64,000 bases of DNA from Oceanospirillum beijerinckii DSM 7166 (lineage in GTDB: Bacteria > Pseudomonadota > Gammaproteobacteria > Pseudomonadales > Halomonadaceae): positions 40,117-104,116 of the forward strand of contig NZ_AULT01000023.1 of the NCBI RefSeq assembly GCF_000422425.1, in the 5' to 3' direction. This document shows, piece after piece, positions 43,704-52,232 of the stretch (its first letter is position 1; the number at the start of each line of letters is the position of its first letter). Below the pieces are notes generated by a model, which searched no databases, was not told where the DNA came from, and saw only the letters and a list, made by a program, of their open reading frames with translations. The position numbers were made by a program, and so were the translations under genes.

Positions 43704-44864
43704 ATGCTGACGTTAAAATCCTGTATCAATATTGACGATCTGGGTCGCCTGGCGGCACGTAAGGTGCCTTTTCCGGTGAATGATTATGTGGAAGGGGGCG
43801 CAGATGATGAGGTCACCCTAAAGCGTAACTCCGATGGTTTTGGTCATTATCAGATTGTGCCTAAAGCACTGCAGGATGTGAGTTCAATTTGCACGAAAAC
43901 CCATGTCATGGGCTGCGATATCGAGCTGCCATTCTATATCTCAGCCACTGGTTTTTCTGGCATGATGTGTCCGACGGATGCAGAGTTGGCGGGGGTACGT
44001 GCCGCGGCTAAGTTTAAGACTCTCTACACAGCGTCCACTTTCTCGAATCGTTCCCTGGAAGAGATCGCTCAGGCCAGTCACAGTGATAAGCTGTTTCAGG
44101 TTTATGTGCTGGATGATGCCGAGCTGGCGACCCGATTGAATCAAAGAGCTAAAGATGCCGGTTTTAAAGGCATGGTACTTACCATAGATACTATTGTTGG
44201 TGGTAACCGTGAACGCGATGCCCGCAGTGGCTTATCTATCCCACCACGTCTGACCGTAAAATCCACTCTGCAATATATGTTGCGTCCGGTCTGGTTATTC
44301 CATTACCTGCGCGGTGATGGTGCCAATATGGGTAATTTCCCAGAGATGCCAAAGGTCACTTTAGGTGATTCAAAAGCTTTTGTTGAAGCGATGAGCAAGC
44401 TGTTTAAGAAGGATCTGACCTGGGCTGATGCGGAGCATATGATCCAGCAATGGGGCGGCCCTTTTGCTATTAAAGGCATTATGTCAGTACAGGATGCACT
44501 GCGTGCGAAAGAAGCCGGTGCCAGTGCGGTGATTTTATCCAATCACGGTGGCCGTCAGCTGGATTGCACGCCATCGCCCATCGAGCTGGTAGAAGAGGTG
44601 CGCCAAGCTGTTGGCCCTGAAATGGAAATTATCGTCGATGGCGGCATTCGTCGTGGTACGGATATCTTTAAAGCACTGGCGTTAGGAGCTAATGCTTGTA
44701 GTCTGGGCCGGGCTTATGTTCGTGGTTTATCTGCTGGGGGACAGGCGGGTGCTGAAAAAGCCCTGTCGATTCTGGAAGCGGAGTTTAAACGCTGCATGAT
44801 ACTGGCGGGGTGCTCCTCTATTGACCAAATTGGTCCTGAGCATGTGCGTAAAATAGGGGCTTAA
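43704..44864 (+). CDS. FMN-dependent alpha-hydroxy acid dehydrogenase (LldD/glycolate oxidase family)
   Basis: A 386-residue (beta/alpha)8 flavoprotein. Seen are VPFPVNDYVEGGADDEVTL at the N-terminus, ISATGFSGM, QVYVLDDAE, the FMN/substrate block AIKGIMSVQDALRAKEAGA, the catalytic His and Arg in LSNHGGRQLD, and the phosphate site VDGGIRRGTDIFKALALGAN. It oxidises an L-2-hydroxyacid such as L-lactate; the exact substrate (lactate, glycolate, mandelate) is not decided. GAGGAG 8 nt upstream supports ATG 43704 rather than the GTG at 43695. Lies before the convergent LuxR/LysR pair that separates it from the FAD-dependent D-hydroxyacid dehydrogenase. Confidence 0.9.
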   Translation: MLTLKSCINIDDLGRLAARKVPFPVNDYVEGGADDEVTLKRNSDGFGHYQIVPKALQDVSSICTKTHVMGCDIELPFYISATGFSGMMCPTDAELAGVRAAAKFKTLYTASTFSNRSLEEIAQASHSDKLFQVYVLDDAELATRLNQRAKDAGFKGMVLTIDTIVGGNRERDARSGLSIPPRLTVKSTLQYMLRPVWLFHYLRGDGANMGNFPEMPKVTLGDSKAFVEAMSKLFKKDLTWADAEHMIQQWGGPFAIKGIMSVQDALRAKEAGASAVILSNHGGRQLDCTPSPIELVEEVRQAVGPEMEIIVDGGIRRGTDIFKALALGANACSLGRAYVRGLSAGGQAGAEKALSILEAEFKRCMILAGCSSIDQIGPEHVRKIGA

Positions 44865-44965
44865 GCATTTTAAGGGGCAGGCTCAGCCTTAAGTTAAATC
44901 GGAAGGCTGGGTTGATTGTCTGAAGTAGTCCTGTTTAAAGCAGATGGTATCTGTTTTGGTAATGT

Positions 44966-45784
44966 TCACCCCAACAAACCCAACTCATAGCCAATCGCCA
45001 CGGCTTGGGTTTTATTATCGGCGTTAAGCTTTTTTAGAAGTGACTTGATATAGCTGCGCACTGTTTCTTGCTTGATTCCCAGAATCTCAGCGGTTTCAAT
45101 GGCGGATTTGCCCTGTGCGGACCAGTGCAGGCACTGCTGTTCTCTGGGCGTGAGCGAGAGGTTATTTTGGCTCAAGTCTGTCACTAACCCCAGATCCTGG
45201 CACAACTGCGCCAGCTTATGGCTGAAAAATAGAAGTTCGGCCTGGGTTTGAGATGAAAAATGTGTTGTTGGTGATGGATTATCCCGGCGCTTTAAGCAAG
45301 AGAGGGCAAAGTAACGTTTGTCAGCAAAGTGTACCGGGGTAACGGTAAGCTCTTTAAAGCCCTGGTCGACCAGGCTCTGCAACCAGTTTTGTTCTGCAAT
45401 AGAGTAGTCCTGCTGTGAATCCTGAACCATCTTTCGCAAATCAAACTGTCTGGGTAACGTTTGGCTCAGGGTCATACGCCAGGTAGGAGAGATCACATGG
45501 CTTAGTGGGTTTTGCTCGGCTTGGGCACTCCAGTTTGGAATCAGTTCATTTTCTGCTAATCCCGTACTGATCAATGCATAAACCGGGCCCGGTGTATTAT
45601 TAGGTAGCCTTCCAATGGGCGCGTAGATCAGGCTGCCAGCATCATAACCCAGTTGTTGAATCAGTGTTGTCTGAGTCTGTTCCAGTTGGTGTCGGCTTGT
45701 GATCTGGGACCAATCCGGTTGTTGAATCATACTGGGCGAGTCGGGCTGTAGCACTTTGGAAACAGGCTTCAGATAACTGTTCAT
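44966..45784 (-). CDS. LuxR family transcriptional regulator (LuxR solo)
   Basis: A 272-residue regulator with a C-terminal GerE helix-turn-helix (~205-270: LTPREQQCLHWSAQGKSAIE, then QETVRSYIKSLLKKLNA). The N-terminal ~170 residues have the layout of an autoinducer-binding domain (LIQQLGYDAGSLIYAP, NWSAQAEQNPLSHVISP) but do not show the full set of acyl-homoserine-lactone residues. No luxI-type synthase is nearby, so it is a solo that may sense a metabolite. Its start codon overlaps the stop of the LysR gene (ATGA), a rare LysR-LuxR coupling. Confidence 0.85.
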   Translation of the reverse strand: MNSYLKPVSKVLQPDSPSMIQQPDWSQITSRHQLEQTQTTLIQQLGYDAGSLIYAPIGRLPNNTPGPVYALISTGLAENELIPNWSAQAEQNPLSHVISPTWRMTLSQTLPRQFDLRKMVQDSQQDYSIAEQNWLQSLVDQGFKELTVTPVHFADKRYFALSCLKRRDNPSPTTHFSSQTQAELLFFSHKLAQLCQDLGLVTDLSQNNLSLTPREQQCLHWSAQGKSAIETAEILGIKQETVRSYIKSLLKKLNADNKTQAVAIGYELGLLG

Positions 45785-46764
45785 TGTGTTTTACCTGTTT
45801 GCGATGTGCTTGGGTTTTGAGGTGCAATGCGGGTTTGCATGCACTGTTGAATTACGCCTCTTAGCCAGCGAATTCCGGGGTCGTGTTCCTTACGCTCTTC
45901 CCAGATTTGGCAGATCTGAAGGTTGCTGAACGCTATCGGAGGATGATAAGTCTTAAGCCGGGTGCCTGGGATAATCAAATCCGCTGCATACTGGTTGATG
46001 ACGGTGACCATATTGGTGCCGGATAACAGTGATGGCAGGGTGGTGACATAAGGGGTCTTTACGATCACCTTACGATTCATGCCCAAAGACTCCGGCCTCT
46101 TATTTACCAGAATCGGTTCATCTTCCCGGTGCGACAGAGCAACATGGGGCGCGTCCAAAAACTCCTCCAGCGTTAACTCATCTTTTTCACCGTAGTGGTC
46201 CCTATCGGCGATACACATCAACTCTTCGCTATAAAGCAGCTCACAGTTTTTATCGTTGGGTTGATATTCAAATTGCGTCAAAGCCAGATCCAGTGATTGT
46301 TCCTGTAGGAGTTTATAGGCTATTTCAGGGCTGGATATTTTGGCATAAAGGATATTAAAGCTGATGCCTGGGGCGGTTTGATTGACCGTTTTTACCAGAT
46401 AGGGCACCAATTCATGAATCATAAAATCCATAATGCCGACACGAAACTCCCGTACCGCTTTTTCAGGCTCAAAGCTGTGAGCGCTGGCCAGCGCCTGGTC
46501 AAGCTGAAGTAATCCCTGCTCGATCAGCTGAAAGATCTGCTTCGCCATCGGGGTGGGTAACATACCTTCAGCAGTTTTGGTGAATAGCTCATCTTCAAAC
46601 TGTAAACGCAGCTTTTTCAAGGAATGGCTCATGGCCGGTTGGCTCAAATTCACCTGTTCAGCGGCACGGGTAAGATGGCGCTGCTGATAGAGGGCGTAAA
46701 AAGCCACCAGCAGATTGAGATTAACCCGGCTTAACCGGCTGCTTAAACAGTTGCTGTCTTTCAT
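45781..46764 (-). CDS. LysR family transcriptional regulator
   Basis: A 327-residue LysR regulator of the NodD/LinR-like group: SRVNLNLLVAFYALYQQRHL, TRAAEQVNLSQPAMSHSLKKL in the DNA-binding domain, and an effector domain beginning FRVGIMDFM. The ATG at 46764 is taken; a GTG three codons upstream is possible. It is divergent from the FAD-dependent dehydrogenase at 47123 and coupled to the LuxR gene, so both regulators probably control the hydroxyacid genes around them. Confidence 0.9.
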   Translation of the reverse strand: MKDSNCLSSRLSRVNLNLLVAFYALYQQRHLTRAAEQVNLSQPAMSHSLKKLRLQFEDELFTKTAEGMLPTPMAKQIFQLIEQGLLQLDQALASAHSFEPEKAVREFRVGIMDFMIHELVPYLVKTVNQTAPGISFNILYAKISSPEIAYKLLQEQSLDLALTQFEYQPNDKNCELLYSEELMCIADRDHYGEKDELTLEEFLDAPHVALSHREDEPILVNKRPESLGMNRKVIVKTPYVTTLPSLLSGTNMVTVINQYAADLIIPGTRLKTYHPPIAFSNLQICQIWEERKEHDPGIRWLRGVIQQCMQTRIAPQNPSTSQTGKTQ

Positions 46765-47122
46765 TGCGGACACTATTACAGAGTTATCGGACGTCAGTTG
46801 TCTGTTGTTATTGTTGTTTAGTGTTATCTGAATTTTGAATGATTCACTATATATGACAATAGGGCTTTTTGGCTAGACAATCGTTATTTAAGCTTTTTGT
46901 CGTTTTTTTGCACAATTTATGTGCTTTGGATACATGTGTATTTCTGCTAATGCACTATTTTTGTGATGAGTGTTATTCTTTTTTTGAATGACTGGATTCA
47001 AATAAATAATTTTTTTCCATTTGGTTACAGCTCTATTATCAGCATTATTCATTTTATAAATCGCCCCCGAACGTCGATATTCAGAGACAGCGGGGCTCAC
47101 AATAAAAATAGTGGAGTCCACC
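46765..47122. promoter_or_regulatory. Divergent promoter region, LysR / FAD dehydrogenase
   Basis: AT-rich 358-nt spacer between divergent start codons. It has several A/T runs but no feature that can be placed with confidence. Short frames across it lack ribosome sites. Confidence 0.4.
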
Positions 47123-48574
47123 ATGTCGAGCCAGCCGTCTGCACCGAAGCCTTTATCAGGCCAAAGCCAACAGCCTTTAAAGCATGCTTTATATGCTAAT
47201 GAGGAACAGCGTCAGCAACTGATTGCAGAACTGACGGAGTTGTTCGGTGAGCGTGTTCATACCGCATTGCCGGTGCGTGAGCAGCACGGTCAGGGCGAAG
47301 ACAGTTACGGTTGCTATCCACCGGATGCTGTGGTGTATCTGCACTCGACGGAAGAAGTCGCAGAGCTGATGCAGCGTTGTCACCACTATCGTGTGCCTGT
47401 GATCCCGTTTGGTGCGGGTAGTTCGGTTGAGGGGCAGTTGTTGGCGCTGCATGGCGGTATCTGCATTGATCTGTCTGAGATGGATCAGGTGCTGCAGGTG
47501 AATGCCGAAGATATGGATTGTCGTGTGCAAACCGGTGTCACCCGTGAAGCCCTGAATCAGGAGTTGCGATATCAGGGGATCTTCTTCCCGATTGATCCCG
47601 GTGCCAATGCCAGTATTGGTGGTATGGTCTCCACCCGAGCATCCGGTACCAATGCGGTGCGCTATGGCACCATGCGTGACAATGTGATGGGTTTGACCGT
47701 AGTGACACCGGATGGCCGTATTATTAAAACCGGTGGCCGTTCTCGTAAAAGTTCCGCCGGTTACGACCTGACCCGCCTCTATACCGGTTCTGAAGGCACC
47801 CTTGGTGTGATCACCGAGGTTCAGCTGAAGTTGCATCCGATTCCAACGGTGATTAAAGCGGCGACCTGTCAGTTTGAAGATCTGGCCAGTGCAGTGGATA
47901 CTGTGATCTCTGTCATGCAGTGCGCCATTCCTGTGGCGCGTATCGAGTTGCTGAATCATCTGCAGATGCAAGCTTGTATCAATTATTCCGATCTGACCGG
48001 TTTTGACGCTAAACCGACGCTGTTTTTTGAATTCCATGGCACCGAAGCCTCTGTGGCAGAGCAGATCGATCTGCTGCAGGAGATCGCCGAATCCTTTGGT
48101 AGCAGCCAGTTTAACTGGGCGGAAAGTACCGAAGATCGTAATGCGTTATGGAAAGCCCGCCATCAGGCGTATTTTGCTGCCTTATCACTCTTGCCGGGAG
48201 CCTCGGCACTGACCACTGATTTGTGTGTACCGATTTCCGCTTTGGCAGAAGCCATTCTTTTTGCTGAGAAAGAAGCACTAATGACAGGCCTGACCTGCCC
48301 GATTGTCGGGCATGTGGGGGATGGTAATTTCCATATGTTAATTCTGTTTGATGAACAGAATCAGGAGCAGAAAACCAAGGCCAAACAGTTATCTCAAAGC
48401 CTGGTGAAAAAAGCGCTGGAGCTGGAGGGCACCTGTACCGGAGAGCACGGTATCGGTTTCGGCAAGAAAGAATACCTTTTACAGGAGCACGGTGAAGGGG
48501 TTGAGGTGATGAAAGGCCTGAAGGCTATGATGGACCCGCACTGCATTATGAATCCCGGCAAGGTGTTTGATTAA
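47123..48574 (+). CDS. FAD-linked D-2-hydroxyacid dehydrogenase (Dld/GlcD family)
   Basis: A 483-residue flavoprotein of the FAD-binding type 4 (PCMH) class. The FAD region has VIPFGAGSSVEGQLLALHGGICID and DPGANASIGGMVSTRASGTNAVRYGTM; the C-terminal part has VGHVGDGNFHMLILFD and CTGEHGIGFGKKEYL with the metal-binding histidines, ending MDPHCIMNPGKVFD. It oxidises D-lactate or a similar D-2-hydroxyacid to the keto acid, passing electrons to quinone or cytochrome. GGAG 6 nt upstream supports ATG 47123. It is followed 178 nt later by a TRAP binding protein gene, suggesting uptake and oxidation of the same substrate. Confidence 0.92.
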   Translation: MSSQPSAPKPLSGQSQQPLKHALYANEEQRQQLIAELTELFGERVHTALPVREQHGQGEDSYGCYPPDAVVYLHSTEEVAELMQRCHHYRVPVIPFGAGSSVEGQLLALHGGICIDLSEMDQVLQVNAEDMDCRVQTGVTREALNQELRYQGIFFPIDPGANASIGGMVSTRASGTNAVRYGTMRDNVMGLTVVTPDGRIIKTGGRSRKSSAGYDLTRLYTGSEGTLGVITEVQLKLHPIPTVIKAATCQFEDLASAVDTVISVMQCAIPVARIELLNHLQMQACINYSDLTGFDAKPTLFFEFHGTEASVAEQIDLLQEIAESFGSSQFNWAESTEDRNALWKARHQAYFAALSLLPGASALTTDLCVPISALAEAILFAEKEALMTGLTCPIVGHVGDGNFHMLILFDEQNQEQKTKAKQLSQSLVKKALELEGTCTGEHGIGFGKKEYLLQEHGEGVEVMKGLKAMMDPHCIMNPGKVFD

Positions 48575-48752
48575 TACCCTATTGAATACAGTCTATTGGA
48601 TCAAAAATGACTGATCGACACCTTGCTTATCTGCTCAAATCAACGGCTCGTAGAAGCCAACTGAGTGGATCATTAATAGAGACAGGTGCTTATGGTAACT
48701 GAAGCACTGTATAACAAGAGCAAACTTTTGACCTTAACGCTGGAGACCCGGA

Positions 48753-49838
48753 ATGAGAACGCCGAACAAACGGAATGCCCTAAGTGTTTTAACCCCTTTA
48801 GCCCTGGCCGTTGCTACCCTGGGTGCGGCGCAGGTGCAGGCAGCCGATAAACTATTGCTGAAAACGCCCACGGCTTTCCCAAGCAAACTGCCTGCAGTGG
48901 GCACCCCTGTAGTCAAACTGGCTGATACTCTGAAGATGACCAGTGGCGGCAGTATTCGCATGAAAATCTATGAGCCGGGTAAACTGATTGCACCCTCTGA
49001 AATTTTGGATGCGGTATCTGCCGGCAAGGTAAACTCTGGCTTTGCTGCATCGGCTAACTGGCAGGGCAAGATGCCTGCGGCGGCGTTCTTTACCTCTGTG
49101 CCTTTTGGCCCGGAAGCCAGTGAGTTTCTGGCCTGGATGTACTACGGCAATGGCCGTAAATTGCACCAGGAGATGTACGACGAATCCGGCTATAACGTGA
49201 AAGCGATTCCGTGTGGCATGATTCCACCGGAGACCTCAGGTTGGTTCGCTAAGCCCATTGATACTGTAGAAGACCTGAAAGGTCTGAATATGCGTTTCTA
49301 CGGTTTGGGTGCCAATGTGATGGATAAGCTGGGCGTGGGCACGGTTCAGCTGCCACCGGCTGAGATCTTCCCGGCACTGGAGAAAGGTGCGATTGATGCT
49401 GCAGAGTTCTCCCTGCCTCAAGTGGATCAGATGCTGGGCTTTAATAAGATCGTTAAATACAACTATTTCCCTGGTTGGCATCAGCAGACCTCTATGCAAG
49501 AGCTGCTGATCAATAAGAACACCTGGAATGATATGAGCGAGCAGCAGCAGTCCCTGGTGGAAACCGCCTGTAAGTCTGTGATCGCTGATACGCTGGCAGA
49601 AGGTGAAGCCAAGCAGTTTGAAGTGCTGGCAACCGCGAAAGAACGTGGGGTTGAGATCCGTTACTGGAGTGATGAAATTTTGTCTGCTTACCAGAATGCC
49701 TGGGATGAAGTGGTGACTGAAAAGAGCGCCGAAAATCCTTTCTTTAATAAGGTATGGCAGGACCTGAAAACCTTCCGTGAAGGTTACGATATCTGGGAAA
49801 AACATGCGTTCCTGCCAAGGAATGTCAGCGAGCGTTGA
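48753..49838 (+). CDS. TRAP-type substrate-binding protein (orphan)
   Basis: A 361-residue periplasmic binding protein with a signal peptide (LALAVATLGAAQVQA). It belongs to the DctP superfamily, in the TakP/lactate-binding branch (IYEPGKLIAPSEILDAVSAGKV, LKGLNMRFYGLGANVMDKLG with the ligand arginine, AIDAAEFSLPQVDQMLGF). Members bind 2-keto acids, lactate or mannonate. No DctQM genes follow; the next gene is an opposite-strand regulator. It may use permeases encoded elsewhere, possibly those at 37401-39224. A good ribosome site (GGAG) and strong terminator define it as the last gene after the D-hydroxyacid dehydrogenase. Confidence 0.9.
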   Translation: MRTPNKRNALSVLTPLALAVATLGAAQVQAADKLLLKTPTAFPSKLPAVGTPVVKLADTLKMTSGGSIRMKIYEPGKLIAPSEILDAVSAGKVNSGFAASANWQGKMPAAAFFTSVPFGPEASEFLAWMYYGNGRKLHQEMYDESGYNVKAIPCGMIPPETSGWFAKPIDTVEDLKGLNMRFYGLGANVMDKLGVGTVQLPPAEIFPALEKGAIDAAEFSLPQVDQMLGFNKIVKYNYFPGWHQQTSMQELLINKNTWNDMSEQQQSLVETACKSVIADTLAEGEAKQFEVLATAKERGVEIRYWSDEILSAYQNAWDEVVTEKSAENPFFNKVWQDLKTFREGYDIWEKHAFLPRNVSER

Positions 49839-49858
49839 TTTGAACTGATATCGATTTT

Positions 49859-49896
49859 AATCCGCTGTCTGCCCTAAACAGATAGCGGATTTTTTC
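49859..49896 (+). terminator. Rho-independent terminator after the TRAP binding protein
   Basis: AATCCGCTGTCTG (49859-49871) / CAGATAGCGGATT (49879-49891), one mismatch, followed by TTTTT. Confidence 0.9.
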
Positions 49897-49928
49897 TTTG
49901 CCAGTTAGGGAAGTATTAATTCTGTTGA

Positions 49929-51047
49929 TTACTGTAGTGACACAGAGCCAAAACTCGGCTCAACCTGAGCACTGAGCAGAGCCGTTCTCGCACGATCAGA
50001 GCCTTTAATTAAAACTTCATCCACCAAAGTCGCAAGGCTTTGACTGGGGCCTGTATCCCAAGCTACTTTTCGCTCATCTCGCGGTGAAATACCGATATGT
50101 TTACGGTAACAGCGGCTAAAATGAGGTGTTGAGATAAAGCCGCAGGCTGCTGCGATCTCAACAATCGACAGGCTCGATAATTTCAGTAACTGACGGGCTC
50201 TATCCAGACGTAATCTAAGGTAATAGCGTGATGGGGAGCAGTGTAGATATTTTAAAAACATCCGCTCCAGTTGACGGCGTGATACGTTCACAAAACTGGC
50301 TAACTCGTCCAGACTAATGGGTTCTTCCAGGTTGTTTTCCATCAGCTCAATCACATCGATCAGTTTCGGTTTGGATTCACCGGCTTTATGCACCTGACGT
50401 AGTGGAACCCGCTGTTGATCCTGATCGCTACGGATACGGTCACAGATAAACATATCGGATACGGCACGGGATAGATTGGAGCCGTGATCATTGGTGATCA
50501 TGCTCAGTATCATATCCAGCGGGGCGTTACCACCGGAGGAGGTCATGCGTTTTTGATTCAGTGTAAACAAGCGATTATTACAATGAACCTTGGGATAACG
50601 TTCCTGCAGAGCCGCCATACACTCCCGGTGTACGCTGCAATCGTGACCGTCCAGTAAACCGGCATGAGCTAACACATAAGCACCGGTACAGATTGCACCT
50701 AACCTAATGCCTTTACGATCCAGGGATTGTAGCCACTGTATCTGGTATTGGGTAAAGCTGCGGGTAATATCGACACCACCGACCACAATCACCAAGTCGA
50801 GATTGATTGCTTCAACAATAGAGAAATCAGGATTAAAGCTGATGCCATCACTGGCAGAAACGGCCTCACCCTTTTCCGTCACCATATGCCAGCTGTACAA
50901 CTCTTCACCAGATAACTGATTGGCCATACGCAGGGGCTCAACTGCAGAAGCCAGGGCCATCATGGTGAAGTGATCCAACAGAAGAAAACCGACTCGAGTC
51001 ACATTTTTTTGACCGGGTGCAGGGTGTAAATCTTTTGCTGTTAACAT
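49929..51047 (-). CDS. gbdR: GlxA/GbdR-type AraC regulator of glycine betaine catabolism
   Basis: A 372-residue regulator with an N-terminal DJ-1/PfpI-like domain (VGFLLLDHFTMMALASAVEPLRMAN, LGAICTGAYVLAHAGLLDG) and a C-terminal AraC helix-turn-helix pair (DELASFVNVSRRQLERMF, SIVEIAAACGFISTPHFSRCYRKHIGISP). This architecture and length match Pseudomonas GbdR, the activator of choline/betaine/dimethylglycine catabolism. The betaine demethylase genes gbcA and gbcB lie 3-6 kb downstream, supporting the role. The DJ-1 domain is a sensor here, not a peptidase. Confidence 0.85.
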   Translation of the reverse strand: MLTAKDLHPAPGQKNVTRVGFLLLDHFTMMALASAVEPLRMANQLSGEELYSWHMVTEKGEAVSASDGISFNPDFSIVEAINLDLVIVVGGVDITRSFTQYQIQWLQSLDRKGIRLGAICTGAYVLAHAGLLDGHDCSVHRECMAALQERYPKVHCNNRLFTLNQKRMTSSGGNAPLDMILSMITNDHGSNLSRAVSDMFICDRIRSDQDQQRVPLRQVHKAGESKPKLIDVIELMENNLEEPISLDELASFVNVSRRQLERMFLKYLHCSPSRYYLRLRLDRARQLLKLSSLSIVEIAAACGFISTPHFSRCYRKHIGISPRDERKVAWDTGPSQSLATLVDEVLIKGSDRARTALLSAQVEPSFGSVSLQ

Positions 51048-51503
51048 AGCAATTGCCCTCTAAAACGTTATCTTACTTACCTTAAATGGCAATAAATGGG
51101 CCAGATAAGCAGCAACGTTGTGATTTTTATTATGTAGGACTTAACGTCAGATTGTTGTGCACTTTTCATCAAGCGTTTCCCTGTTGACGATATAGTCATG
51201 GGATACGGTTGGCACATTATTATGCCAATTGATTTTCACCACTCCGCTGACAGCGACATTTTCACAGAGTGAATGATCTAAAAGCGACACCGTCACTTTT
51301 GTGCATTGACTCTTTTTTCAAAGAGTCAGGAGGGAAACGTTTGTGTTTAGTATTTTTAAAGATAAACCCCGCCCGATTGCGGTGGCGCAGGTTTATCGCC
51401 TATAAAGGGAAGGTTTGCACTAAAAAGAGGCGTGATAAATTAGTTTTGCACCAAAAAAGTCATATATATCAATCTGTTATAATCTTTTATGTGGAGGTGA
51501 TCA
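51048..51503. other. Intergenic region upstream of gbdR
   Basis: No gene is supported. An open frame at 51269-51580 has no ribosome site and overlaps the exonuclease gene. The region probably holds the gbdR promoter. Confidence 0.45.
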
Positions 51504-52220
51504 TTAGCACCACAGCTCAGATATCGGAGAGTCTTCCGAGTAATGATAGCGAATTTGAGCCTGCAGCAATTCTGCAGTAGCTATAGCGTCCGTCAGGGCA
51601 TGATGTTGGCTGTAACGAGGCAGACTGTAACGTACACGGCTGTCTGATAGTCGTATAGAGACAGGTTTTCGACCTAAAAAGCGGGACAGTTTACGAGCAA
51701 AACCCTGGCGATGCATACGGGCTTCCAGCTCCATAGTGTCCACCACGGGGAACTGAATGCCTTCGTTGACCCGACGTTTTAGCGCTGCATCCAAAAAAGG
51801 TCGTTCGATATAGCGGTAATGTACCACAGGAATACGACCGGCGATGGCTTCCAGTACTGAACCTAATACTTCTTCCAGATCGGGGGCATCATTAATATCC
51901 GAATGCGTGATGCCGTGGATTACCACAGACTCTGAGGCTAATTTTTGTCGGGGTTTCGGTAACCAATGTCGCGCTTCACGTATACGAATGCGTGAAAGAT
52001 CAAAGGGGACTAAGCCAATGCTGATGATCTCATCGTGCTCCGCATCCAGCCCTGTGGTTTCAAAATCCACCGCAACAAAGGGCACTTCAGCCAGAGGGGT
52101 ATCTGAGGCGATACATCCCTGCTGATAGAACAGCTGTAACTGGGGTTCAATACTTGTCAACGCTAATGCTTGAAAGTGACTGGACCAGTCAATATTTTCC
52201 GGTGGATCTGTCCGTGGCAT
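51504..52220 (-). CDS. DnaQ-like 3'-5' exonuclease
   Basis: A 238-residue DEDDh exonuclease: motif I FVAVDFETTGLD (~48-58), motif II VVHYRYIERPFLD, and motif III HHALTDAIATAELL near the C-terminus. It resembles stand-alone DNA polymerase III epsilon-like proteins. It forms an operon with the upstream DUF294 gene (12-nt gap), a pairing commonly found with acetate-metabolism genes in gammaproteobacteria. Its substrate is unknown. Confidence 0.9.
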   Translation of the reverse strand: MPRTDPPENIDWSSHFQALALTSIEPQLQLFYQQGCIASDTPLAEVPFVAVDFETTGLDAEHDEIISIGLVPFDLSRIRIREARHWLPKPRQKLASESVVIHGITHSDINDAPDLEEVLGSVLEAIAGRIPVVHYRYIERPFLDAALKRRVNEGIQFPVVDTMELEARMHRQGFARKLSRFLGRKPVSIRLSDSRVRYSLPRYSQHHALTDAIATAELLQAQIRYHYSEDSPISELWC

Positions 52221-52232
52221 AAACGACTCCAG

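Noticed and set aside
47189..48037. 282-residue open frame antisense to the FAD-dependent dehydrogenase
   Set aside because: His/Thr/Arg-rich translation typical of an antisense shadow; the plus-strand gene is unambiguous.
51269..51580. 103-residue plus-strand frame upstream of gbdR
   Set aside because: It overlaps the 3' end of the exonuclease gene, has no Shine-Dalgarno and a composition unlike a real protein.
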